A stretch of DNA of 33,537 bases. It comes from Vibrio sinaloensis DSM 21326. GTDB lineage: Bacteria > Pseudomonadota > Gammaproteobacteria > Enterobacterales > Vibrionaceae. Each line of letters opens with the position of its first letter. Within the stretch, counting starts at the first letter, position 1. The stretch is from assembly GCF_000189275.1 (NCBI RefSeq), contig NZ_AEVT01000088.1:1-33537 (forward strand), in the 5' to 3' direction. Made by a program: the position numbers and the translations under genes. The notes under the pieces were generated by a model that made no database searches, was not told the origin of the DNA, and worked only from the letters and a program-made list of their open reading frames with translations. Positions 1 through 8,743 of this stretch are shown one piece after another.

Positions 1-75
1 AACGTTATGGCAAGTAAAGCAGTTTAAGATTAAAATTGAAACCCCAGAAAGTACATTTTTTCACCACAAATGTAA

Positions 76-110
76 TTATTGTGTTTAAATGCTGATTTTT
101 TACACAATAA
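76..110. repeat. AT-rich inverted repeat upstream of cls
   Basis: Perfect 9-bp arms (TTATTGTGT at 76-84 and ACACAATAA at 102-110) are separated by 17 bases. They lie about 150 bp upstream of the cls start, in the AT-rich end of the window. No T-run follows on the plus strand. It could be an operator, or the remains of a terminator of a gene outside the window, or chance in AT-rich DNA. Confidence 0.3.
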
Positions 111-201
111 CAAGCTCTAATCACTATTTTTAACACCCCTCTAACATAAATCCTCTTTTTGATAAGTCTTTAACATACCAACTCAGGTATATCGTTAATT
201 C

Positions 202-230
202 TTGTGGCCAAAACCCTGTCGCATTACTAT
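202..230 (+). promoter_or_regulatory. Candidate sigma-70 promoter of cls
   Basis: A -35-like TTGTGG (202-207) and a -10-like TACTAT (225-230) are separated by 17 bp, about 34 bp before the cls start codon. This is pattern matching only. Other AT-rich hexamers exist in 1-200. Confidence 0.4.
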
Positions 231-263
231 TAGAAATAGCTAACCTGTATGCTAGGTAATTGA

Positions 264-1718
264 ATGGACAAGTTTTATCAATTTCTAACTCTTGCTGGGA
301 TCGTCTTTTACTGGATTCTCGTTGCGGGCGTTACCATCCGTGTGGTGTTAAAGCGCCGTGCGGTCAGTGTTTCTTTAGCTTGGTTGATGATCATTTACAT
401 CATTCCCATCGTTGGTGTCGCTTGTTACTTTTTGTTTGGTGAACTCAATCTTGGTCGAAAGCGTGCCGAGCGCGCTAAAATAATGTTTACCCCATTCGAG
501 ACTTGGTTTTCTAGCTTAAATGACTGTCACGCCCATGCGCCAGAAAGCTTTGGCCGACATATCTATCGCATTGATGAGCTTTGTAACAACCGACTTGGTC
601 TCCCTGCTTTAAGCGGTAATACGCTATCGCTGCAAAGTTCTCCAAACGACATTCTCCACTCTATTATTCAAGACATTGAGTCCGCCCAAACCAGTATAAG
701 GATGGTTTTTTACATCTGGCATCCAGGAGGGCTGGCTGACGCAGTCGCTTCAGCACTGATCAAAGCAGCGAAGCGGGGAGTTAAAGTGAAAGTGTTACTC
801 GACTCTGCGGGTAGCCCACGCTTTTTCCGCAGTGAATGGTACAAAATGATGAAGAACGCGGGCGTCGAAGTGGTACAAGCGCTGGAGGTCAGTCCATGGC
901 GTATTTTCTTACGTAGGCTCGATTTACGCCAACACCGTAAGATCATCGTTATTGATGATAAGGTTGCTTACACAGGCTCAATGAACATGGTCGACCCTGC
1001 CTTTTTTAAACAAAGCTCTGGTGTTGGCCAATGGATCGACATTATGGTCCGAGTAACGGGGCCGACGGTAAACGTACTGTCTGCGATTCATTGTTGGGAC
1101 TGGGAAGTCGAAACAGGGTCTCGCTCACTACCTGCAATACCAGAATGCCAAATTGATCCTAACCAACCTCAGCACCCAGTCCAAGTCGTCCCATCAGGCC
1201 CGGGGATGCCTGAACATTTAATTTCCCAAGTTCTGACTTTAGCAATCAACCAAGCCAATCAATCTGTCAGAATCACCACTCCGTACTTTGTACCCAGCTC
1301 AGATCTTCTTGAGACACTAAAGATGACGGCTCAACGTGGAATCAAAGTTGAACTCGTCATCCCACACAAAAATGACTCCATCATGGTTCAATGGGCATCT
1401 CGCGCGTTTTATACTGAACTAATGCAAGCCGGTGTGGAAATATACGAATTCTATGGTGGCTTACTGCACACCAAATCTGTCGTTATTGATGAACAATTTT
1501 GCTTGGTGGGTACGGTTAACATGGATATGCGCAGTTTGTGGCTCAATTTCGAACTCACTCTTGCCATCGACGACGAGTCATTCACTAAAGAAATGATTTG
1601 GCTACAACAGAGCTACATCGACGAATCGTATTCCGTTTCTTTAGTTGATTGGCAAAAACGCAGCTTATATTCCAGATTCTTGGAGAGAGTATTTTACTTG
1701 TTCAATCCCCTATTATAG
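264..1718 (+). CDS. cls: Cardiolipin synthase (ClsA-type phospholipase D family)
   Basis: Makes cardiolipin by transferring a phosphatidyl group between phosphatidylglycerol molecules at the inner membrane. The 484-residue length is that of bacterial ClsA. Two hydrophobic segments lie near residues 7-29 and 37-58. Two PLD half-domains follow, each with an HxKx4D motif: H224/K226/D231 in RQHRKIIVID, followed by GSMN, and H402/K404/D409 in LHTKSVVID, followed by GTVNMD. Both are intact, so the enzyme should be active. The ATG is preceded by AGGTAA at a reasonable distance. The gene stands 62 bp upstream of metC on the same strand with no clear terminator between, so some co-transcription is possible. 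The family assignment is secure. Discrimination from ClsB/C rests on the two N-terminal membrane segments. Confidence 0.95.
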   Translation: MDKFYQFLTLAGIVFYWILVAGVTIRVVLKRRAVSVSLAWLMIIYIIPIVGVACYFLFGELNLGRKRAERAKIMFTPFETWFSSLNDCHAHAPESFGRHIYRIDELCNNRLGLPALSGNTLSLQSSPNDILHSIIQDIESAQTSIRMVFYIWHPGGLADAVASALIKAAKRGVKVKVLLDSAGSPRFFRSEWYKMMKNAGVEVVQALEVSPWRIFLRRLDLRQHRKIIVIDDKVAYTGSMNMVDPAFFKQSSGVGQWIDIMVRVTGPTVNVLSAIHCWDWEVETGSRSLPAIPECQIDPNQPQHPVQVVPSGPGMPEHLISQVLTLAINQANQSVRITTPYFVPSSDLLETLKMTAQRGIKVELVIPHKNDSIMVQWASRAFYTELMQAGVEIYEFYGGLLHTKSVVIDEQFCLVGTVNMDMRSLWLNFELTLAIDDESFTKEMIWLQQSYIDESYSVSLVDWQKRSLYSRFLERVFYLFNPLL

Positions 1719-1780
1719 CCCTTGCTAATTAACGGCTGTCATGTTTTAAATATGGCAATCGTTATAGACAGGGACCGCAC

Positions 1781-2986
1781 ATGTCAGAAAAGAAACAAAC
1801 CAAGTTTGTCACAGCCGGCCGAGACGCTAAGTGGACAAACGGGGTCGTAAACCCACCCGTTCAACGCGCTTCTACGGTTGTTTTTAATACCGTCGCAGAA
1901 AAGCACCACGCCACAGTTAACCGCGCCAACAAAACTCTGTTTTACGGCCGACGCGGTACCCAAACTCACTTTGCTTTCCAAGAAGCCATGGTCGAGATAG
2001 AAGGTGGGACGGGTTGCGCTTTGTACCCATGTGGGACAGCCGCAATTTCTAACGCCATTCTTTCCTTTGTTGAAACGGGTGACCATATACTCATGGTCGA
2101 CACCTGTTATGAGCCAACCCGAGACTTCTGTGACAAGATCCTCAAGAAAATGGGTGTTGAAACGACCTATTACGAACCGACGATTGGCGAAGGCATAAGA
2201 GAACTCATCAAGAGCAACACAAAAATACTGTTTTTGGAGTCTCCAGGTTCCATTACGATGGAAGTTCAAGACGTACCAACCCTTGCTCGAATCGCGCATG
2301 AAACCGACATTGTTGTTATGCTAGATAACACTTGGGCAGCAGGTGTTAACTTTTCTCCATTCGAACACGGTGTCGATATCTCTATTCAAGCTGCCACTAA
2401 GTACATTGTCGGCCATTCTGATGTAATGTTAGGTACCGCAATCGCCAACGAACAACACTGGGATCAACTGCGTGAACAAAGTTACTTAATGGGCCAATGT
2501 GTTTCCCCTGACGACGCCTATCTTGGGTTACGTGGCATTCGAACGTTAGATGTTCGCTTACGTCAGCACGCGGACAACAGCTTAAAAGTCGCTAAATGGT
2601 TACAAAACAGGCCTGAAGTTGATCATGTTCGCCACCCGGCATTGGAGTCTTGCCCTGGGCATGAGTTTTTTAATCGCGACTTCACGGGTGGTAACGGGCT
2701 ATTTTCTTTCGTACTAAAAACCAGCTACCCTCGTGCTACAACCGCGCTGCTTGATGGAATGAAACATTTTAGTATGGGCTACTCATGGGGAGGCTTTGAA
2801 AGCCTTATCCTTGCGAATGAACCGAAAAGTTTCAACAGCTTGCGTACAGTCGCGAACCCAAATTTCGAAGGTACTCTAATCCGTGTCCACATTGGATTGG
2901 AAGATGTTGATGACTTGATTGCAGATCTCGAAGCTGGTTTAGCAAGATACAATTCACTCATATTAGAAAGAGAAACCACAGCTTAA
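1781..2986 (+). CDS. metC: Cystathionine beta-lyase
   Basis: PLP enzyme of the Cys/Met-metabolism family. It cleaves cystathionine to homocysteine, pyruvate and ammonia, the penultimate step of methionine synthesis. Length is 401 residues. Phosphate-binding YGRRGTQT lies at 55-62 (Y55, R57), the aspartate of LDNTWAAG at 182, and the Schiff-base lysine is K207 in the SIQAATKYIVGHSD block. The sequence fits the proteobacterial MetC branch (RRGTQTH and the GHSDVMLG context) better than MetB. An AGGGA ribosome site precedes the ATG. I see no MetJ-type repeats in the 62-bp upstream gap. A good terminator follows. Confidence 0.93.
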   Translation: MSEKKQTKFVTAGRDAKWTNGVVNPPVQRASTVVFNTVAEKHHATVNRANKTLFYGRRGTQTHFAFQEAMVEIEGGTGCALYPCGTAAISNAILSFVETGDHILMVDTCYEPTRDFCDKILKKMGVETTYYEPTIGEGIRELIKSNTKILFLESPGSITMEVQDVPTLARIAHETDIVVMLDNTWAAGVNFSPFEHGVDISIQAATKYIVGHSDVMLGTAIANEQHWDQLREQSYLMGQCVSPDDAYLGLRGIRTLDVRLRQHADNSLKVAKWLQNRPEVDHVRHPALESCPGHEFFNRDFTGGNGLFSFVLKTSYPRATTALLDGMKHFSMGYSWGGFESLILANEPKSFNSLRTVANPNFEGTLIRVHIGLEDVDDLIADLEAGLARYNSLILERETTA

Positions 2987-2997
2987 CCTGCTCTAGT

Positions 2998-3024
2998 AAA
3001 GCCCTGTTGGTACAGGGTTTTACT
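2998..3024 (+). terminator. Rho-independent terminator of metC
   Basis: Six perfect pairs (CCCTGT 3002-3007 with ACAGGG 3012-3017) around a TGGT loop are extended by a G-T and A-T pairs and followed by TTTTACTTT. It begins 12 bp after the metC stop, so the lipase gene downstream needs its own promoter. Confidence 0.75.
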
Positions 3025-3190
3025 TTATTGAACCAATCCTCACTCTCCCATTGTTCTCGTTCACTCTTATTGCAGCTTTCTAACTCAAAGTCACAGTTTA
3101 ACATTTAGATAACATCTCCAACTGCCAATTTTATAAATCTCCATCTATGTTTTACTTCTCATCAGAGGTCTAACCAGAAAGGAGAGCACA

Positions 3191-4123
3191 TTGAAAACTA
3201 TCTATTCGGTCGCGTTAACATTGGCGCTTAGCTTAACGACGGTAAGCCATAACCTAGCCTATGCGAGTGGTTATACTGCAACGAAATATCCTATTGTTCT
3301 TGTTCATGGCTTATTTGGCTTTGATACCCTAGCCGGTGTTGATTATTTCTATGGTATTCCTCACAGCCTAACAAAAGATGGGGCGACGGTTTACGTCAGT
3401 CAGGTGTCAGCAACAAACAGCTCTGAAGCAAGGGGTGAGCAGCTTTTGCAGCAAGTGGAAACACTGTTAGCAGCAACTGGTGCGACTAAAGTTAACTTAA
3501 TTGGCCACAGCCATGGTGGACCGACGGCAAGATACGTTGCCTCTCTCAGACCGGATCTTGTTGCATCAGTAACCAGTGTCGGAGGCGTTCACAAAGGTTC
3601 AAAAGTTGCTGACCTCGTTCGTGGTGCAGTCCCCGAAGGCTCTACGACAGAGGGAGTTGCGGTCAAGTTGGCTAGCGGTCTAACAACGCTAATCAACCTC
3701 TTGTCCGGAGGTTCAAACTTGGATCAAGACCCGCTCGCATCACTAGCAGCCTTAACCACTGAAGGTTCGCTAACCTTTAATCAGTATTATCCCGAAGGTA
3801 TTCCAGCGACCTACTGCGGAGAAGGCAATCAGATCGCAGAAAATGGTGTGCACTACTATTCTTGGACTGGCTCATCCACTTTTACAAACCTTTTTGATCC
3901 AACAGATAGTGCAATGGTTGTACTGGGTTGGGCATTTGATGAGCCCAACGATGGCTTAGTCTCAGCATGCAGTGCTCATCTAGGGAAAGTAATCAGAGAC
4001 GATTATCGAATGAACCATCTCGATGAGATCAATGGCTTATTAGGCATACACCACCTGTTTGACACTGATCCCGTCTCTATTTACCGACAACACGCCAATC
4101 GATTAAAGCTGCAAGGTTTATAG
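3191..4123 (+). CDS. lipA: Secreted triacylglycerol lipase (family I, foldase-dependent), TTG start
   Basis: Extracellular lipase that hydrolyses triacylglycerols, 310 residues. A signal peptide ends near the AYA-SG junction at 25/26. The alpha/beta-hydrolase core has the oxyanion HG at 39-40 and nucleophile elbow GHSHGG at 105-110 (Ser107). The triad is completed by Asp254 (PNDG) and His276 (NHLD). By comparison with Pseudomonas LipA, Asp236 and Asp278 would be calcium ligands, and Cys209/Cys260 the disulfide pair. It starts at TTG behind a strong AAAGGAG at ideal distance. No in-frame ATG fits as well and the signal peptide begins exactly here. The foldase gene follows after 8 bp, the classic lip-lif pair. 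I see no convincing promoter in the 200 bp upstream. Confidence 0.92.
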   Translation: MKTIYSVALTLALSLTTVSHNLAYASGYTATKYPIVLVHGLFGFDTLAGVDYFYGIPHSLTKDGATVYVSQVSATNSSEARGEQLLQQVETLLAATGATKVNLIGHSHGGPTARYVASLRPDLVASVTSVGGVHKGSKVADLVRGAVPEGSTTEGVAVKLASGLTTLINLLSGGSNLDQDPLASLAALTTEGSLTFNQYYPEGIPATYCGEGNQIAENGVHYYSWTGSSTFTNLFDPTDSAMVVLGWAFDEPNDGLVSACSAHLGKVIRDDYRMNHLDEINGLLGIHHLFDTDPVSIYRQHANRLKLQGL

Positions 4124-4131
4124 AGGGTAAT

Positions 4132-4983
4132 ATGAAGAAGACGCTCACTGCATTGACTATGTTGTTACTTGTTCTGCTGTTGGGGAGCGTCTTCTTATTG
4201 ACCGTTTCACCACATAGCGAAACGAAGACGACATCGACTAAACACCACTCTCAGTCTGATATCACTCCTGACTTATCATCTCCTAAAGCTTATTATGATT
4301 TTGCTTTATCCTCTTTGGGAGAAAATGATCTTGAGCAAATAACAAATGCTGTCCAGAGCATTGAACAAAGTGACATACCTACCCACCTATTCCAAACTTA
4401 TCTGGACTACAAAAAAGCGCTCGGCGATCTCATTACTCCTAGTGGGCTCACGATTAAAGCGACAGATCTAGAACAACTCCATCTGCAGCTCCTTGAGTTG
4501 CAAAGTCAACATTTTACACCTTTTGAAGCTGAGCTATTGTTTGCTGAAGAAAACACGTTACGTCAATTGGCCATCGAGAAAGCGCTATTATCAGAATCTG
4601 GGTTATCTGATTCCGATAAAGCCGCCGTTTTGGAGCAATATATTGACACCCTACCCGACTATATTAAAACCACCGAGCAAAACAATAATTTAGTCGCCGA
4701 TTTGATTTCAATGGATGGTTTGGATGAGCAACAGAAGCTGATCGTACGAACGGAGCTAGTTGGAGAAAACGGCGCTCAACGCCTTGCCCAACTTGATCAA
4801 CAGCGAGCCCAGTTTCAACATACCTTCGATAGCTACTTGGAAAAACGTGCCACCCTTTTAGGCTCTGATCAGCTATCGGACCAACAAAAGCAGCAACAAG
4901 TGAGTGCATTAAGAGAGGAGACTTTTCCAAGTAACCAGATCAGGCGTATTCAAGCTTTAGAAAGGATCCATGATGCTAACTAA
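4132..4983 (+). CDS. lifO: Lipase-specific foldase (steric chaperone, Lif/LipB)
   Basis: Inner-membrane-anchored periplasmic chaperone needed to fold the upstream lipase before type II secretion. It has 283 residues: a single N-terminal membrane segment at about 6-25, a short Thr/Ser-rich linker, then an all-helical Gln/Leu-rich body as in Lif proteins. The Lif signature, usually RxxFDxxLSALGE, appears as KAYYDFALSSLGE from residue 52, with Lys in place of the usual Arg and Ser for Ala. The ATG follows GAGGG and lies 8 bp after the lipase stop, so the two are almost certainly one operon. Whether the Arg-to-Lys change lowers chaperone activity cannot be told from sequence. Confidence 0.88.
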   Translation: MKKTLTALTMLLLVLLLGSVFLLTVSPHSETKTTSTKHHSQSDITPDLSSPKAYYDFALSSLGENDLEQITNAVQSIEQSDIPTHLFQTYLDYKKALGDLITPSGLTIKATDLEQLHLQLLELQSQHFTPFEAELLFAEENTLRQLAIEKALLSESGLSDSDKAAVLEQYIDTLPDYIKTTEQNNNLVADLISMDGLDEQQKLIVRTELVGENGAQRLAQLDQQRAQFQHTFDSYLEKRATLLGSDQLSDQQKQQQVSALREETFPSNQIRRIQALERIHDAN

Positions 4984-5024
4984 CCAGTGAGCGCTGCCGA
5001 GCTAGACTTAAGCAGCGCTTGGCG

Positions 5025-5582
5025 TTAGCGCTTTGGACAATCGACTAAGTGGTCATTGACCATTCCGACCGCCTGCATGAAGGCATAGCAGATCGTTTCA
5101 CCAACAAACTTAAAGCCTCTTTTTTTGAGGAACTTACTCATTGCCTTTGATTGATCTGTAGCTGCAGGCACATCACTCATTTGTGTCCAATGGTTTACTA
5201 GAGGCTCTCCATCGACAAATTGCCATAGTGCTTTTGACAGACTTCCATACTCTTCGATTAGCGTTTGAGCTGCTTTAGCGTTAGTAAATACTGAAGCGAT
5301 CTTTCCGCGATGCTTAACGACATCAAAGCTTTCAATAATCCTTTCGACATCCGCCTCACCAAACTGCGCAAGCCTATCGATATCATAGTGTTCAAAAGCG
5401 GCTCGGTAGCCTTCTCGCTTCTTGAGAATGGTGATCCAGCTAAGCCCTGCTTGTGCACCTTCAAGCGTGATGAACTCAAACAAAACTTGGTCATCAAACA
5501 CAGGCTTACCCCACTCTTCGTCATGATAGACACGCTCTAACTCATGATTCATCGCCCAAGCGCAGGTTGTATCCTTTGTCAT
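5025..5582 (-). CDS. tag: DNA-3-methyladenine glycosylase I
   Basis: Base-excision repair enzyme that removes 3-methyladenine from alkylated DNA. Its 185 residues match the E. coli Tag length. The zinc ligands of Tag are in place: C7, H20 (in YHDEEWG) and the C-terminal H178/C182 (NDHLVDC). The catalytic glutamate block LEGAQAGLSWITILKKRE is intact (Glu41), as are KKRGFKFVG and TICYAFMQA. The gene lies downstream of the RND pump but beyond that operon's terminator, so it is probably expressed separately. It converges with the foldase gene, 41 bp apart. Confidence 0.95.
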   Translation of the reverse strand: MTKDTTCAWAMNHELERVYHDEEWGKPVFDDQVLFEFITLEGAQAGLSWITILKKREGYRAAFEHYDIDRLAQFGEADVERIIESFDVVKHRGKIASVFTNAKAAQTLIEEYGSLSKALWQFVDGEPLVNHWTQMSDVPAATDQSKAMSKFLKKRGFKFVGETICYAFMQAVGMVNDHLVDCPKR

Positions 5583-5592
5583 TACTTTCTCC

Positions 5593-5625
5593 TAAAAAAA
5601 CGCCCCGAACAAAGTAAGGGGCGTT
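5593..5625 (-). terminator. Rho-independent terminator of the RND efflux operon
   Basis: A perfect 8-bp GC-rich stem (AACGCCCC 5599-5606 with GGGGCGTT 5618-5625) has an 11-nt loop. On the minus strand it is followed by a run of seven T. It lies 16 bp after the pump stop codon and 11 bp before the tag start codon. Confidence 0.88.
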
Positions 5626-5641
5626 ATCAACTATCTAGTTA

Positions 5642-8600
5642 TTAGTTTGGCACTTTTACTCTATGGAACAGACGATACAACACTGGCACGACAATGAGTG
5701 TCAGTACGGTCGCAAATCCTAAACCAAACATGATCGTAACCGCCATTGGCTTAAAGAAGATGTCAGGTAACAACGGGATCATACCAAGGATAGTCGTGAT
5801 CGCTGCCATACACACCGGTCTAACACGACTTAACGCCGCATCGACTACCGCAACATAAGGGTCTTTTCCAGAGTGCATTTCTATCTCAATTTGATCGAGT
5901 AAAACGATACCATTCTTCAGAAGCATGCCAGATAGGCTCAAGAAACCAAGCAATGCCATAAAGCCAAACGGCGTGTTAAGCGCGAGCAAGCCGGTCGTCA
6001 CACCAATGATAGCCAACGGAACCGTTAGCCATACAATTAAAGGCTCTTTCACTGAATTAAACAGGAATACGGTGACCAAGAACATGAACAAGTAACCCAT
6101 TGGCATGGTTGTAAACAGTGAAGCCTGTGCGTCACCTGAAGACTCATACTCTCCGCCCCACTCCAATGAATAACCTGGCGGTAATTCGATTGCTTCAATT
6201 TGCGGCATTAAGCGTTTTTGTAACGTTGCTGCGGTTTCCTCGCCTAATAAATCAGGATCAGCCATCACCGTCAGTACACGTTTACGGTTTTTGCGCACTA
6301 TGATTGGATCTTCCCAACGTAAATCATATCCCATGGTCACTTGCTGCAATGGGATATATTCACTGAGCGCAGGGCTCCAAATCTTCATTCCCTCAATGTT
6401 GCGGATATCAATCCGCTCATCTTCAGGTAATCGCGCAACAATTGGCATCAGCGTTGTTCCATCTCGGTAAACACCAATTGATTTGCCTGAAAAAGACATG
6501 GACAAAAACTCGTCAACATCAGACTTTGTAATGCCGTAACGTCTAGCTTGGCTTTCGTTGAATTGAGGCTCAAGAACCTTAGTTCTCTCACGCCAGTCAT
6601 GTCTCACGTTGGTCGTGCCAGGATCGGCATGCATGAGATCTTCCACTTGCTTGGCAATTGAACGCAAGATTGTCGGATCGGAGCCAATGATTCTCGCTTC
6701 AATCTTCGCCCCACCTCCTGGACCCAATTCGATTTGTTTCAGCTTATAGTTAATCTCTGGGAAATTGTCTTCGACATGCTGACGAAAACGCGCCATCAAG
6801 TCATTTAGCTGCTCGTAGTTAGTTACTCGAGTTGTGATCTCACCGTACCCAGCGTAACTTTTCTCAGGAGCATACGTCAGCATGAAGCGCTGTAAGCCTT
6901 TACCCGCAGTTGTCGTGATGTGTTCAACGCCGTCTTGCTCTGAGATCCAAGCCTCTAATGCTTTAAGCTTGGTATTTGTTGCACGAATATCCGTACCTTC
7001 AGGCAACCAAATATCAGCTTGGAATATTGGCGTTGTTGACGATGGGAAGAACGACTGCTTAACGTGAGTAAAGCCAACAATGCTGACAGCTAACCCAAGA
7101 ATCAATACAACGACTGTCAGCCAAGCTCGCTTCATACAAAACTCAAGAAAGTTCTTGTAAACCACGAAGATCATGCCGTTATACGGATCGCTATCGGCAC
7201 CGTCTTGCTTAATTTTCTGACCTTTAAAGAAAATATCGGCAAAAAATGGCGTTAAGGAAATCGCAGTAAACCAACTCAACATGAGCGAGATGAGAAGCAC
7301 AGTAAACAAAGTGCCACAATATTCGCCGGTCGCATCCTCAGATAAACCAATCGGTGCAAATGCGGTAACCGCTATTACGGTGGCACCAAGCAATGGCCAC
7401 TTCGTTTGCGTGACAATATCAGTCGCCGCTTGCATCCTCGTGCGGCCTTTTTGCGTCCCTATCAATATCCCTTCGACCACCACAATCGCATTATCCACCA
7501 GCATACCCAGCGCGATAACCAGAGCACCAAGAGAAATGCGCTGCAAATCAATGGCAAAATACTTCATAAAAATGAACGTACCCAGCACGGTGAGGAGCAA
7601 TATCAAACCAATCAACAGGCCAGAACGCAGCCCCATAAAGAAGAGTAAGACGATGATGACAATCGCAACCGCTTGACCCAAACTGACAACGAATCCGCTA
7701 ACTGATTTATCGACCTCTTTTGGTTGGCTGTAAATTTCTGAAATGTTTACACCAACAGGTTGCTGGTATTTCAACTCTGCCAGTCGTCGGTCAAACCGCT
7801 TACCGACTTCCACAACATTGACCCCTTGCGCGAATGAAACCCCTAGGTTTAACGCCAGATCACCGTTGAAAGTGATAATATTACTTGGTACCTCAACGTA
7901 GCCGCGCTTGATCTCTGCTACGTCACGCAGGTAGATAAGCCCTTGCGCACCACTCTCATTCAGGATCAAGTCACCCAACTGGTCAACGTTTTCAAACTCA
8001 CCTGTTGGTTGAATACGAATGTATTCGTCACCAATTCGAATCGCACCCGCGTCAGAGACAACATTTTGCGTTGAAAGCAAATTGAACACAGTATTGGGCG
8101 AAATGCCTAAACTGCTCATGCGTTTCATAGATACTTCTATGAACACCTGCTCTTGCTGTTGACCGGAAACGGAAATCTTACTTACACCATCGATAAGTTC
8201 GAGCTCACGACGCAAATAGTCAACGTAATCCAACAACTCTTTGTAGCTGTAACCTTCACCAGTAACTGCTAGCAATATCCCGTACACATCACCAAAGTCA
8301 TCGATTACTTGTGGATCGTTCACACCAGGCGGTAACTGGCCTTTGAGATCATTCACTTTTCGGCGCAATTCATCCCAAATTTGCGGCAAATCGTCAGGGC
8401 CATAGTTGTTTTTCATGGTGACGGTAATTTGCGACAAGCCTCGGCTTGATATCGAATTCACTTCATCAACATAAGTCAGTTGCTGAATGGCTTTCTCAAT
8501 TGGATAGGTAACTTCTTCTTCAACCTGCTGAGGTGTTGCTCCAGGGTAAGACGTCACGACCATGGCATCTTTGATGGTAAATGCCGGATCTTCTAAACGC

Positions 8601-8743
8601 CCTAAGCCAAAGAAAGCAGCGGCACCACCAATCAAGAAGATTAACGAAATCATCCAACTGATGACTCTGTTTCGAATGAAATAGGCCGCGATGCCCGTTA
8701 CGTCGTCATCACTTTGAGGCGAGTTCTTAGTTGATTCACTCAT
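5642..8743 (-). CDS. vexK: RND-family multidrug efflux permease (VexK-like)
   Basis: Inner-membrane proton-driven exporter of the AcrB superfamily, 1033 residues, with the usual two repeats of one plus five membrane helices and large periplasmic loops. The TM4 proton-relay region reads LGMLVDNAIVVVEG: Asp417 is kept, but the second Asp of the AcrB pair is Asn418. The TM10 lysine is present in LSGMLLKNGIVLLDQ. The start overlaps the upstream adaptor by 8 bp, so translation is probably coupled. The arrangement of two adaptors plus one pump matches V. cholerae VexIJK and resembles Pseudomonas TriABC. No outer-membrane channel is encoded here, so a TolC-type partner is expected elsewhere. The substrate cannot be read from the sequence. 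The symbol is given by gene order and similarity, not by alignment. Confidence 0.85.
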   Translation of the reverse strand: MSESTKNSPQSDDDVTGIAAYFIRNRVISWMISLIFLIGGAAAFFGLGRLEDPAFTIKDAMVVTSYPGATPQQVEEEVTYPIEKAIQQLTYVDEVNSISSRGLSQITVTMKNNYGPDDLPQIWDELRRKVNDLKGQLPPGVNDPQVIDDFGDVYGILLAVTGEGYSYKELLDYVDYLRRELELIDGVSKISVSGQQQEQVFIEVSMKRMSSLGISPNTVFNLLSTQNVVSDAGAIRIGDEYIRIQPTGEFENVDQLGDLILNESGAQGLIYLRDVAEIKRGYVEVPSNIITFNGDLALNLGVSFAQGVNVVEVGKRFDRRLAELKYQQPVGVNISEIYSQPKEVDKSVSGFVVSLGQAVAIVIIVLLFFMGLRSGLLIGLILLLTVLGTFIFMKYFAIDLQRISLGALVIALGMLVDNAIVVVEGILIGTQKGRTRMQAATDIVTQTKWPLLGATVIAVTAFAPIGLSEDATGEYCGTLFTVLLISLMLSWFTAISLTPFFADIFFKGQKIKQDGADSDPYNGMIFVVYKNFLEFCMKRAWLTVVVLILGLAVSIVGFTHVKQSFFPSSTTPIFQADIWLPEGTDIRATNTKLKALEAWISEQDGVEHITTTAGKGLQRFMLTYAPEKSYAGYGEITTRVTNYEQLNDLMARFRQHVEDNFPEINYKLKQIELGPGGGAKIEARIIGSDPTILRSIAKQVEDLMHADPGTTNVRHDWRERTKVLEPQFNESQARRYGITKSDVDEFLSMSFSGKSIGVYRDGTTLMPIVARLPEDERIDIRNIEGMKIWSPALSEYIPLQQVTMGYDLRWEDPIIVRKNRKRVLTVMADPDLLGEETAATLQKRLMPQIEAIELPPGYSLEWGGEYESSGDAQASLFTTMPMGYLFMFLVTVFLFNSVKEPLIVWLTVPLAIIGVTTGLLALNTPFGFMALLGFLSLSGMLLKNGIVLLDQIEIEMHSGKDPYVAVVDAALSRVRPVCMAAITTILGMIPLLPDIFFKPMAVTIMFGLGFATVLTLIVVPVLYRLFHRVKVPN

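Noticed and set aside
85..101. TGTG/CACA half-sites of the repeat at 76-110 as a CRP site
   Set aside because: Spacing is much wider than the CRP consensus and the flanks do not fit.
1784..2299. Minus-strand open frame of 171 codons inside metC
   Set aside because: It lies fully within the metC coding sequence, and its translation shows no family motif; it is a mirror of metC codon use.
4990..5019. AGCGCTGC/GCAGCGCT stem between foldase and tag as a terminator
   Set aside because: The stem is perfect, but neither strand has a T-run after it and the loop is 14 nt, so I do not call it a terminator.
7281..7676. Plus-strand open frame of 131 codons inside the RND pump gene
   Set aside because: Fully antisense to the pump, low-complexity translation, no start signals.
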